From an uncultured Clostridia bacterium (lineage in GTDB: Bacteria; Bacillota; Clostridia; Peptostreptococcales; Anaerovoracaceae), in NCBI GenBank assembly GCA_945788655.1, contig CALZMV010000075.1, positions 1 to 6,772 on the forward strand: a stretch of 6,772 nt of DNA. The letters are read 5' to 3'. The notes beneath the pieces are model-generated. The model did no database searches, was not told the origin of the DNA, and saw only the letters and a program-made list of their open reading frames with translations. A program made the translations under genes and the position numbers. This document shows, piece by piece, positions 1 to 5,181 of this stretch. Each line of letters starts with the position of its first letter. The first letter of the stretch is position 1.

Positions 1-319
1 AGGTGAAAAGCACTCAGGTGCAGTAATATCACTTCAGGCCCTTTCCGAATCCCTGTCCATTGCAGCGGGAGTTCAGATGCTGGGTATTATCCTTGAGATG
101 GCCGGCTTTAACAATGAGGCCGCTGTGCAGACAGAGCTTGCACTTACGTGGGTAGAGAACTCCTTCGTAGTTATTCCCGGCCTTGCTATGGTGGCAGTAG
201 CCGTTATTATGAAGTTCTATCCCATGACAAAGGATGTGTTTGACAGAGTAAAGGCTGCCTTGGAAAAGAGAGAAAATGGTGAAGAAATCGACCTTTCGGA
301 ATTCAGGGAGTTTTTTTAG
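1..319 (+). CDS. GPH-family cation:sugar symporter, C-terminal fragment
   Basis: This is the 3' end of a gene that begins before the window. It is open from base 2 and gives about 105 residues. The visible part has two hydrophobic stretches, roughly residues 7-33 and 46-70 of the fragment, followed by FYP and a charged cytoplasmic tail (KDVFDRVKAALEKRENGEE). The layout GE-K-H-SG, two last membrane helices, then FYPMT and a helix ending in EFREFF is typical of the C-terminus of glycoside-pentoside-hexuronide:cation symporters (MelB type, MFS_2). Such proteins take up sugars or glycosides with Na+ or H+ across the cytoplasmic membrane. The substrate cannot be inferred, because the N-terminal cation-binding and sugar-binding residues are outside the window. 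The TAG stop at 317-319 is followed about 40 bases later by a strong terminator, so this gene ends its transcription unit. Confidence 0.83.
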   Translation, partial: GEKHSGAVISLQALSESLSIAAGVQMLGIILEMAGFNNEAAVQTELALTWVENSFVVIPGLAMVAVAVIMKFYPMTKDVFDRVKAALEKRENGEEIDLSEFREFF

Positions 320-360
320 CAAGTATTAGAATCATTCAAATAATTTGTTCCAAATAAAAA

Positions 361-419
361 GACCTGCCGGTCAAGGAATTTGTATTTAACCTTGATTTGG
401 CAGGTTTACTCTTTTTTTT
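361..419 (+). terminator. Rho-independent terminator of the symporter gene, probably bidirectional
   Basis: ACCTGCC (362-368) pairs with GGCAGGT (399-405), and TCAAGG (371-376) pairs with CCTTGA (390-395). Between the two stems is a short GG/TTT internal bulge that can form G-U pairs, and the loop is about 13 bases. On + the stem is followed closely by eight T (412-419). On - the stem is followed by a T-rich run (the complement of AAATAAAAA, 352-360), so the same hairpin can serve the convergent DUF1836 gene. The TAA stop of that gene (406-408) directly abuts the stem, and the + strand T tract encodes its last lysines. Confidence 0.88.
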
Positions 420-921
420 GGTGTTTATTATCCGTCAAAGTGGAAAGATAGATGGATTTTACATACAGCTGGCAGGCAAAGGCATTGCATGCATTCCAGC
501 ATATATGCCTTGGGTCGTTCTTGCTATATGTCTTTGGCATTGCCCTGCCGCTGAAGGCACAGCTGACTGCCTGTTCAATAAGCTCACAGAACATATCGTA
601 AGCATCCTCGTTGCTTGGAACAAATTCTATAGCGAGACCTATAAGATTACTTATTTCTTCGATGGAAAATGAATTCTTAAGAAGTGCAATAATTGTGAGG
701 GATGCAACCGAAATCTTGTCATATTTCTTTTTGACAGGTGCAGGAATATATTTGAGCTTAACATAGTTGTTCACCATGCTTTTTGTCATGAATTTCTTGC
801 TGTCCATGCTCAGATAGTCTCCAAACCATTCATCCAGCAGAATAAGAATCTGGTCCAGATACAGTGGGATGTCAGGAAGCTCCGACCATCTGGGAACTCT
901 GAAATCTTCAATTCGTTTCAT
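406..921 (-). CDS. DUF1836 family protein, putative MerR-like DNA-binding regulator
   Basis: The 171-residue protein carries the DUF1836 pattern: RWSELPDIPLYLDQ near residues 11-24, then a helix-turn-helix-like stretch FMTKSMVNNYVKLKYIP (44-60), the basic link PVKKKYDK, and ASLTIIALLKNSFSIEEISNLI (73-94), which resembles the core of a MerR-type winged helix. The C-terminal third is less conserved and cysteine-rich (C121, C141, C146, C150). DUF1836 proteins occur mainly in Bacillota, and as far as I know no member has a well-established function. DNA binding is inferred from the fold resemblance. The ATG at 919-921 is preceded by AAGGA eight bases away and AGGAG further up, which supports this start. 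The gene is divergent from the acyl-CoA synthetase, with overlapping promoter elements between them, so autoregulation and control of that neighbour is a reasonable guess. No membrane segment or signal peptide is seen. Confidence 0.85.
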   Translation of the reverse strand: MKRIEDFRVPRWSELPDIPLYLDQILILLDEWFGDYLSMDSKKFMTKSMVNNYVKLKYIPAPVKKKYDKISVASLTIIALLKNSFSIEEISNLIGLAIEFVPSNEDAYDMFCELIEQAVSCAFSGRAMPKTYSKNDPRHICWNACNAFACQLYVKSIYLSTLTDNKHQKKE

Positions 922-952
922 GTTTTCGTTCCTTTTCTCCTAAAGTATTCTA

Positions 953-990
953 AAGATATCACAAAATCTTCATATCGTCAACTATTGACG
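953..990 (-). promoter_or_regulatory. Promoter candidate for the DUF1836 gene
   Basis: Reading on -, TTGACG (complement of 976-981) is followed by a 17-base spacer and TATCTT (complement of 953-958). This is a good sigma-A spacing with five of six -35 matches and a fair -10. It places the start of transcription about 25-30 bases before the ATG. Its -35 box forms one arm of a palindrome whose other arm is the -35 box of the opposite promoter. Confidence 0.6.
976..990. promoter_or_regulatory. Perfect inverted repeat joining two divergent -35 boxes; operator candidate
   Basis: CGTCAA (976-981) and TTGACG (985-990) form a perfect 6-base inverted repeat around CTA. Each arm is also the -35 box of a promoter firing outward, one towards the DUF1836 gene and one towards the acyl-CoA synthetase gene. 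Both promoters have 17-base spacers. Part of the symmetry follows from two TTGACG boxes placed back to back, so an operator role is an inference. A protein bound here would occlude both promoters at once. Confidence 0.5.
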
Positions 991-1013
991 TGGTTATAAT
1001 TATGAAATATAAT
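985..1013 (+). promoter_or_regulatory. Sigma-A promoter of the acyl-CoA synthetase gene
   Basis: TTGACG (985-990), a 17-base spacer and a consensus TATAAT (1008-1013) make one of the strongest promoter matches in the window. A second TATAAT at 995-1000 lies inside the spacer with no suitable -35 box. Transcription would begin near 1020, leaving an A-rich leader of about 85 bases before the TTG start at 1104. Confidence 0.78.
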
Positions 1014-1040
1014 AGTTTTGAAAACTAGATAAAATAATTC

Positions 1041-1073
1041 TAAAAATTAGAGAGAAATTTGATAAAAATTAGA
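1041..1073 (+). repeat. Short direct repeat in the leader of the acyl-CoA synthetase gene
   Basis: TAAAAATTAGA occurs at 1041-1051 and again at 1063-1073, a period of 22 bases or about two helical turns. The leader is A-rich and of low complexity, so chance is a real possibility. No role can be assigned. Confidence 0.4.
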
Positions 1074-1091
1074 AAAACTATAAGAAACGAT

Positions 1092-1106
1092 AGGAGAAAA
1101 ACATTG
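1092..1106 (+). promoter_or_regulatory. Ribosome binding site and TTG start of the acyl-CoA synthetase
   Basis: AGGAG at 1092-1096 stands seven bases before TTG (1104-1106). This is the best ribosome binding site in the leader, and it decides the start in favour of a rare TTG codon. No in-frame ATG exists nearby, so a weak initiation codon appears to be a real property of the gene. Confidence 0.7.
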
Positions 1107-2834
1107 AATCAGATAAAAATAGGGCAGTTAACACCATTTAAGGCTGCGAAACATCACGAAAACTTTAGAGAAATGCTGGATTACTGTGCGAAGAATTACA
1201 CCAAGCATCCTGCATTCATATTAAAAGAAAAGAAAGGCAAGGAGATTTCATACAAGAATATTTCCTTTGCCCAGATGCAAAAGGAGGTCAATGCTGTAGG
1301 CACATCCATGCTGGCAAAGGGCTTCAAGGGCAAGACCGTGGCTATCATCGGCAACAATTCCTACCCGTGGATGGTTTCCTACTTTGCGACTTTAGGTGGA
1401 ATTGGAACATGCGTACCCCTTGACAAGGGCTTAACCCTTGAAGAAATTGAATCCTCCCTTAACAGAAGCTATGCCGATGTGGTTTTCTTCGGTAAGGAGC
1501 ACCAAAATCTGGTTGCATCCATACAGGAGAGTGGAAACACCGGCGTCAAGAACTTCATCTGCTTAAGCGATATTGAAGGATATCTGACAATAAACCAGAT
1601 GATTGAGGAGGGGATTGAGCTGCAGAATCAGGGGAATAATGACTATTTAACATTGCCGATAGACGATAAGGCAGTCAGCATCCTGCTTTTCACATCGGGA
1701 ACAACCTCAAAGGCCAAGGCAGTAATGCTTTCCCAATACAACATTATGTGCAACATTGAGTCCTTACTTGCCTGCGAAGATGTTAGAGAAGGAGACGTTA
1801 ACATGGCGTTTCTTCCATACCACCACACCTTCGGCTCCACAGGGCAGTTTATAATGATGGCTGCCGGAGTGACTACGGCATACTGCGATGGCCTTAAGTA
1901 CCTACAGAAGAATATGGTTGAATACAAGGTTTCAGTATTTTTCTGCGTGCCGCTGCTCATTGAATCCATCTACAAGAAGATTATGCAGACTGTTAAAAAG
2001 GAAGGTAAAGAGAAGAAGGTTGCCTTTGGCATCAAGCTGTCAGGAATTCTGCTAAAATTTGGAATAGACATAAGACGCAAGCTTTTCAAGGAGGTTCTTG
2101 AACAGCTGGGTGGAAATATCAGATTTATTATCAGCGGAGCAGCAGCTATTGACCCTGAGGCGCTTGCAGGATTTAACGCCTTTGGTATTACCACAGTTCA
2201 GGGCTTTGGAATGACGGAGTCGGCTCCTGTGCTCTGCGCTGAAAATATGTACGAAATGAAAAACGGCTCTATTGGAAAGGCTATTCCGGGAGTTGAGCTT
2301 AGAATAGACAATCCTAACGAAGAGGGCATAGGCGAACTGATCGCAAGAGGTCCAAACGTTATGCATGGATATTTTGAAAATCAGGAGGACACTGAAAATA
2401 CAATAATTGACGGTTGGCTGCACACCGGCGACCTGGCATATGAAAAAGACGGTTTTGCTTTTATCTGCGGTCGTAAGAAGAACGTTATCGTTCTGAAAAA
2501 TGGAAAGAACGTTTACCCTGAGGAGATTGAGGTGCTTATCAGCAACCTTGAGTATGTTGAAGAAGTAATGGTATACGGATTTGCAAGAAAAGAAAATGAC
2601 CCTCTCGATTTAGCTATCGGAGCTAAGATCGTATATAAGCAGGATGTGATGGCTGATGCACTTGAAAAAGGCGGAATTGAAAAGGTTGAAGAAATCATCA
2701 ATAAGGATATCGAAAAAATCAATAAGACAATGCCAACATACAAGCATATCACAAAGCTTGTAGTAACCGATCAGCCTATGATTAAGACCACAACAGGCAA
2801 AGTAAAACGTTACGAAGAAACAAAAAATATGTAA
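1104..2834 (+). CDS. AMP-forming acyl-CoA synthetase (long-chain fatty acid:CoA ligase-like, ANL superfamily)
   Basis: The enzyme activates a carboxylic acid with ATP to an acyl-adenylate and then forms a thioester, normally with CoA. From the chosen start the protein has 576 residues, typical of the family. Visible motifs are the A3 phosphate loop LLFTSGTTSKAK (194-205), A5 GFGMTES (367-373), A7 LHTGD (439-443) with the ribose-binding Asp, GRKKN at the hinge (456-460), and A10 TTGKVKR with the catalytic Lys at about 566. All key residues are present. The A3 motif has Ser where many relatives have Gly (TSGTTS rather than TSGTTG). Long-chain substrate is the best guess from overall resemblance to FadD-like proteins, but it is not proven. 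The start is taken as TTG 1104 because AGGAG (1092-1096) lies seven bases upstream. An in-frame TTG at 1059 would add 15 basic residues but has a poor ribosome binding site. No hairpin terminator follows the TAA. Confidence 0.9.
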   Translation: MNQIKIGQLTPFKAAKHHENFREMLDYCAKNYTKHPAFILKEKKGKEISYKNISFAQMQKEVNAVGTSMLAKGFKGKTVAIIGNNSYPWMVSYFATLGGIGTCVPLDKGLTLEEIESSLNRSYADVVFFGKEHQNLVASIQESGNTGVKNFICLSDIEGYLTINQMIEEGIELQNQGNNDYLTLPIDDKAVSILLFTSGTTSKAKAVMLSQYNIMCNIESLLACEDVREGDVNMAFLPYHHTFGSTGQFIMMAAGVTTAYCDGLKYLQKNMVEYKVSVFFCVPLLIESIYKKIMQTVKKEGKEKKVAFGIKLSGILLKFGIDIRRKLFKEVLEQLGGNIRFIISGAAAIDPEALAGFNAFGITTVQGFGMTESAPVLCAENMYEMKNGSIGKAIPGVELRIDNPNEEGIGELIARGPNVMHGYFENQEDTENTIIDGWLHTGDLAYEKDGFAFICGRKKNVIVLKNGKNVYPEEIEVLISNLEYVEEVMVYGFARKENDPLDLAIGAKIVYKQDVMADALEKGGIEKVEEIINKDIEKINKTMPTYKHITKLVVTDQPMIKTTTGKVKRYEETKNM

Positions 2835-2869
2835 TTTCTGTTAATATTTATCTATTTTCGTTGCAAAAA

Positions 2870-2884
2870 GTGTGATAATCACAC
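2870..2884. promoter_or_regulatory. Perfect inverted repeat upstream of the ATPase promoter; operator candidate
   Basis: GTGTGA (2870-2875) and TCACAC (2879-2884) flank TAA. The arms resemble CRP-family half-sites, but the three-base spacer does not fit CRP (TGTGA-N6-TCACA). As RNA it could form a tight hairpin, but no T run follows on +. On - it is followed by TTTTT, yet no gene there needs a terminator. It lies just upstream of the proposed -35 box of the ATPase gene. Confidence 0.45.
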
Positions 2885-2893
2885 ATAATAACG

Positions 2894-2922
2894 TTGTAAT
2901 TTTTGTTATAGCGTGTTATGCT
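2894..2922 (+). promoter_or_regulatory. Promoter candidate for the ATPase gene, with an overlapping inverted repeat
   Basis: TTGTAA (2894-2899), a 17-base spacer and TATGCT (2917-2922) preceded by an extended -10 TG (2914-2915) form a plausible promoter. An inverted repeat TATAGC (2907-2912) / GCTATA (2920-2925) with a seven-base centre straddles the -10 box, as an operator would. This suggests the ATPase gene is transcribed on its own rather than only by read-through. Confidence 0.5.
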
Positions 2923-2952
2923 ATATTCACATTAGAATATGGAGGCGCGCAT

Positions 2953-4233
2953 ATGTACCGTATTGCAATTGAAAAATTATACAAATGGAAAGATAATAAA
3001 CGGAGAAAGCCACTCATTATAGAGGGAGCCAGACAGGTTGGTAAGACTTGGCTGATGAAAGAATTTGGTAAACAGGCTTACGCAGACACTGTATATATTA
3101 ACTTTGACTCCAATTCCAGAATGGCAGAACTGTTTGCTTCCGACTTGGACACAAACAGATTAATTATGGGTTTGGAATTATATGTGGGTCGTAAAATTAA
3201 TCCCGATAATACTCTGATAATCTTTGATGAAGTGCAAGAAGTTCCAAGAGCATTGGCATCGCTCAAGTATTTTAATGAAAATGCACCTGAATATCATATA
3301 ATCTGTGCAGGATCATTGCTTGGAATTGCTTTGCACGAGGGTACATCTTTCCCCGTGGGTAAGGTGGATTTTTTGAAACTTTTCCCTATGTCTTTTAAAG
3401 AATTTTTGATGGCAACTGATCAAGAGCGCTTTGCCGAATTGCTTGAAAAGCGGGATTTTCAAATGGTTACAACCTTTAAACAGACATACATTGACGCTTT
3501 GAAGCACTATTACTTTGTTGGTGGTATGCCGGAGGTTGTGCAAAGTTTTGCTGAGAATAAGAACTTTAATGAAGCACGTGAAATTCAAAAGCGCATTCTC
3601 ATGGCTTATGAGCAGGACTTTTCTAAACACGCACCAAATGAAATCGTTCCTAAAATTCGTATGATTTGGAACAGTATTCCCTCCCAGCTTGCCAAGGAAA
3701 ATAAAAAATTTATCTACGGTCTTGTTCGTGAGGGAAGTCGCGCAAAGGATTTTGAAACTGCTATTATGTGGCTTGCAGATTGCGGTCTGGTTCACAAGGT
3801 TAGCCGTGTCAATGCGGCGGGTATCCCATTGAAAGCATATGAAGATTTGAAAGCATTCAAATTGTTCGTTCTTGACATAGGCCTTCTCGGCTGTATGTCT
3901 GGACTTGGACAGCGTACTTTGCTGGATGGCAATAATCTTTTTGTGGAATTTAAGGGAGCTCTCACAGAACAATATGTTTGTCAGCAATTAAAAACAATTG
4001 AGAATTTGGGTATTTACTACTATACTAACGATAGAGGCACTTGTGAGGTTGATTTCGTAGTGGATACAGGTGAACAAATTGTCCCTGTAGAGGTAAAAGC
4101 TGAAGTGAATCTGAAAGCAAAGAGTCTAAAAACTTATCGAGAAAAATACTCACCGGAAATATCTGTCCGTGTATCAATGGCAGATTATAAAATAGAAGAT
4201 TGGCTTGTGAACTTGCCGTTGTACGCTTTGTAG
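2953..4233 (+). CDS. AAA_14 / DUF4143 family ATPase with C-terminal nuclease-like domain
   Basis: The 426-residue protein has the full architecture of the AAA_14-DUF4143 family. It shows Walker A GARQVGKT (25-32), Walker B LIIFDE (88-93), the sensor-like IICAGSLLG (116-124), a long helical middle, and a C-terminal DUF4143 domain containing LFVLDIGLLG, then EVDF (365-368) and VEVKAE (379-384). The last two match the D...ExK core of PD-(D/E)xK folds, with D367, E380 and K382. These ATPases are abundant in anaerobic bacteria and archaea, often in many copies per genome, and their biological role is not settled. The start is ATG 2953, seven bases after GGAGG (2941-2945). A GTG at 2872 would add an unsupported 27-residue extension. 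Codon use differs from the neighbours: by my count 14 of 20 arginines are CGN and CAA equals or exceeds CAG, whereas the acyl-CoA synthetase prefers AGA and CAG. This suggests horizontal acquisition. Confidence 0.92.
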   Translation: MYRIAIEKLYKWKDNKRRKPLIIEGARQVGKTWLMKEFGKQAYADTVYINFDSNSRMAELFASDLDTNRLIMGLELYVGRKINPDNTLIIFDEVQEVPRALASLKYFNENAPEYHIICAGSLLGIALHEGTSFPVGKVDFLKLFPMSFKEFLMATDQERFAELLEKRDFQMVTTFKQTYIDALKHYYFVGGMPEVVQSFAENKNFNEAREIQKRILMAYEQDFSKHAPNEIVPKIRMIWNSIPSQLAKENKKFIYGLVREGSRAKDFETAIMWLADCGLVHKVSRVNAAGIPLKAYEDLKAFKLFVLDIGLLGCMSGLGQRTLLDGNNLFVEFKGALTEQYVCQQLKTIENLGIYYYTNDRGTCEVDFVVDTGEQIVPVEVKAEVNLKAKSLKTYREKYSPEISVRVSMADYKIEDWLVNLPLYAL

Positions 4234-4266
4234 GGAGCTGGAATTTCAGCTCCCTACTTTATTTTT
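4230..4266 (+). terminator. Rho-independent terminator containing the stop codons of both convergent genes
   Basis: GTAGGGAGCTG (4230-4240) and CAGCTCCCTAC (4247-4257) form a perfect 11-base-pair stem around GAATTT, followed on + by TTTATTTTT. The TAG of the ATPase gene (4231-4233) is in the left arm, and the TAG of the merR gene (complement of 4254-4256) is in the right arm. On - the stem is followed by CAAAGCG, a poor T run. Efficient termination is therefore expected mainly for the ATPase transcript. Confidence 0.9.
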
Positions 4267-5063
4267 ATGGAAAGTTTTATGAGATAATTGTGATATCCCT
4301 TTGTGGATAGGTCATCCAGTATTACATCTTCGTAAAAGGTATCTGAAAGCTCTATACCATTTTCCTCTGCATAATTGAGGACTTTCAGGCAGTTTCTGTG
4401 CACATTGTTATAGCCCTCATTGTCGTAGATTACGAGATAACTTCCACCGCAGGCAGTCTGGCACAGGTCGCTTTTTACTGCTTCATCTATGACCGTATAA
4501 TACTTTGTGTATCTGTAGCTGGTTCTTGTGATGCTGTCTGTAGGAATCATGGCACCAATTGGAGTTGCATCGTAAATGCCCAGTGAACTGCAGTTTTCCA
4601 TGTGCTCTGCAAGCCGTTTTGTTATGGTTATGTCATCGATGGTGCCCTCGTAAGCAGAAACAATCATGTTCCTAGAAGGGATGTCCTGAAGTAGCACCTG
4701 ACCCACGGGTGCATCGATTCCTTCTCTTGTCACTCTGATTTTGTTATCAATATATCTTTTAGACAACTGGAGAAATTGTATTTTTTTATCTATTTCTTCC
4801 TGCTTGGAGTGCATAAGCTCAATTAAAGCCTCAGGGGAACGGTTGTCCATATGGGCCTTGATTTCTTTTATCTGCACACCTAAATCCCTCAGCATGGAAA
4901 TGACGGTGAAGGTTTCAAGCTGGGTGTAGGAATAATATCTGTAGCCGTTTTCTGCAATGAATTCGGGGCAGAAAATACCCTCCTGATCGTAATAGAAGAG
5001 TGTCTGCTTGTTCACATTGCAGAGCTTGGCGAATTCTCCCGTTGTAAAATGCGTTTTTTTCAT
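4254..5063 (-). CDS. MerR family regulator with GyrI-like effector-binding domain (BmrR/BltR type)
   Basis: The 269-residue protein begins with a MerR winged helix: FTTGEFAKLCNVNKQTLFYYD (residues 6-26), then the wing GYRYYSYTQLETF, followed by a helical segment rich in E and K (about 75-115) expected to form the dimer coiled coil. The rest, from about 120, resembles the GyrI-like ligand-binding domain of multidrug-sensing MerR proteins, ending in YEDVILDDLSTKGYHNYLIKLSI. Such proteins bind cationic or hydrophobic compounds and activate promoters with long spacers, often of efflux pumps. No pump is in this window, so the target is unknown. The start is ATG 5063 (reading on -), five bases after GAGGTG. 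An upstream ATG at 5141 would add 26 residues that do not resemble the family and would cover the promoter region. The gene is divergent from prmA and convergent with the ATPase gene. Confidence 0.9.
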   Translation of the reverse strand: MKKTHFTTGEFAKLCNVNKQTLFYYDQEGIFCPEFIAENGYRYYSYTQLETFTVISMLRDLGVQIKEIKAHMDNRSPEALIELMHSKQEEIDKKIQFLQLSKRYIDNKIRVTREGIDAPVGQVLLQDIPSRNMIVSAYEGTIDDITITKRLAEHMENCSSLGIYDATPIGAMIPTDSITRTSYRYTKYYTVIDEAVKSDLCQTACGGSYLVIYDNEGYNNVHRNCLKVLNYAEENGIELSDTFYEDVILDDLSTKGYHNYLIKLSIKIK

Positions 5064-5071
5064 TTTGTCAC

Positions 5072-5094
5072 CTCGTATTTTGTCAACTGACGAG
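5072..5094. promoter_or_regulatory. Inverted repeats between the merR promoter and start codon; autoregulatory site candidate
   Basis: CTCGT (5072-5076) pairs with ACGAG (5090-5094), and nested inside is GTCA (5082-5085) / TGAC (5088-5091). The elements overlap the predicted merR transcription start (near 5091) and touch the ribosome binding site (GAGGTG, complement of 5069-5074). Because the outer arm straddles the likely start site, a DNA operator is more plausible than an RNA hairpin. The arms are short, so the evidence is modest. Confidence 0.35.
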
Positions 5095-5097
5095 ATA

Positions 5098-5126
5098 ATT
5101 TTATCATCTTGCCATGCAAAAAACAA
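5098..5126 (-). promoter_or_regulatory. Promoter candidate for merR
   Basis: Reading on -, TTGTTT (complement of 5121-5126), a 17-base spacer and TAAAAT (complement of 5098-5103) are seen. The -10 is preceded by TGA, giving an extended TGnTAnAAT element. The spacer is normal rather than the 19-20 bases of MerR-activated promoters, so activation in the classical MerR way is not indicated here. Confidence 0.5.
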
Positions 5127-5130
5127 ACCC

Positions 5131-5160
5131 TTTGCAGGCACCGCTGAAATAGTGTAAAAT
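5131..5160 (+). promoter_or_regulatory. Promoter candidate for the prmA-rsmE operon
   Basis: TAAAAT (5155-5160) is a good -10 box. The -35 is weak: TTTGCA (5131-5136) at 18 bases or TTGCAG (5132-5137) at 17 bases. Transcription would start near 5167, leaving a very short leader that begins almost at the ribosome binding site AGGAGG (5169-5174). The element lies back to back with the merR promoter, about five bases apart. If the start is correct, the ribosome binding site is close to the 5' end of the mRNA. Confidence 0.5.
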
Positions 5161-5181
5161 AAAGGTTCAGGAGGATTAAAA

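Noticed and set aside
1059..1103. N-terminal extension of the acyl-CoA synthetase from TTG 1059
   Set aside because: The extension is 15 low-complexity basic residues with only a weak AGAGAG upstream. TTG 1104 has AGGAG at ideal spacing, and the family-like sequence begins after it.
2870..2889. GTGTGATAATCACAC hairpin as terminator of the acyl-CoA synthetase gene
   Set aside because: No T run follows on +. It has one on -, where there is no gene to terminate. An operator is more plausible.
2872..2952. GTG 2872 start for the ATPase, adding a hydrophobic 27-residue leader that could pass for a signal peptide
   Set aside because: There is no ribosome binding site before it, it overlaps the promoter and inverted repeats, and ATG 2953 has GGAGG at seven bases. 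The family starts at about MYRIAIEKLYKWK.
3313..3987. Long reading frame (224 residues) on - within the ATPase gene
   Set aside because: It is fully antisense to a well-supported gene, has no recognisable domain, and its composition is what a shadow frame would give.
5064..5141. Longer start for merR at 5141
   Set aside because: The extra 26 residues are not MerR-like and would cover the likely merR promoter. ATG 5063 has a GAGGTG site.
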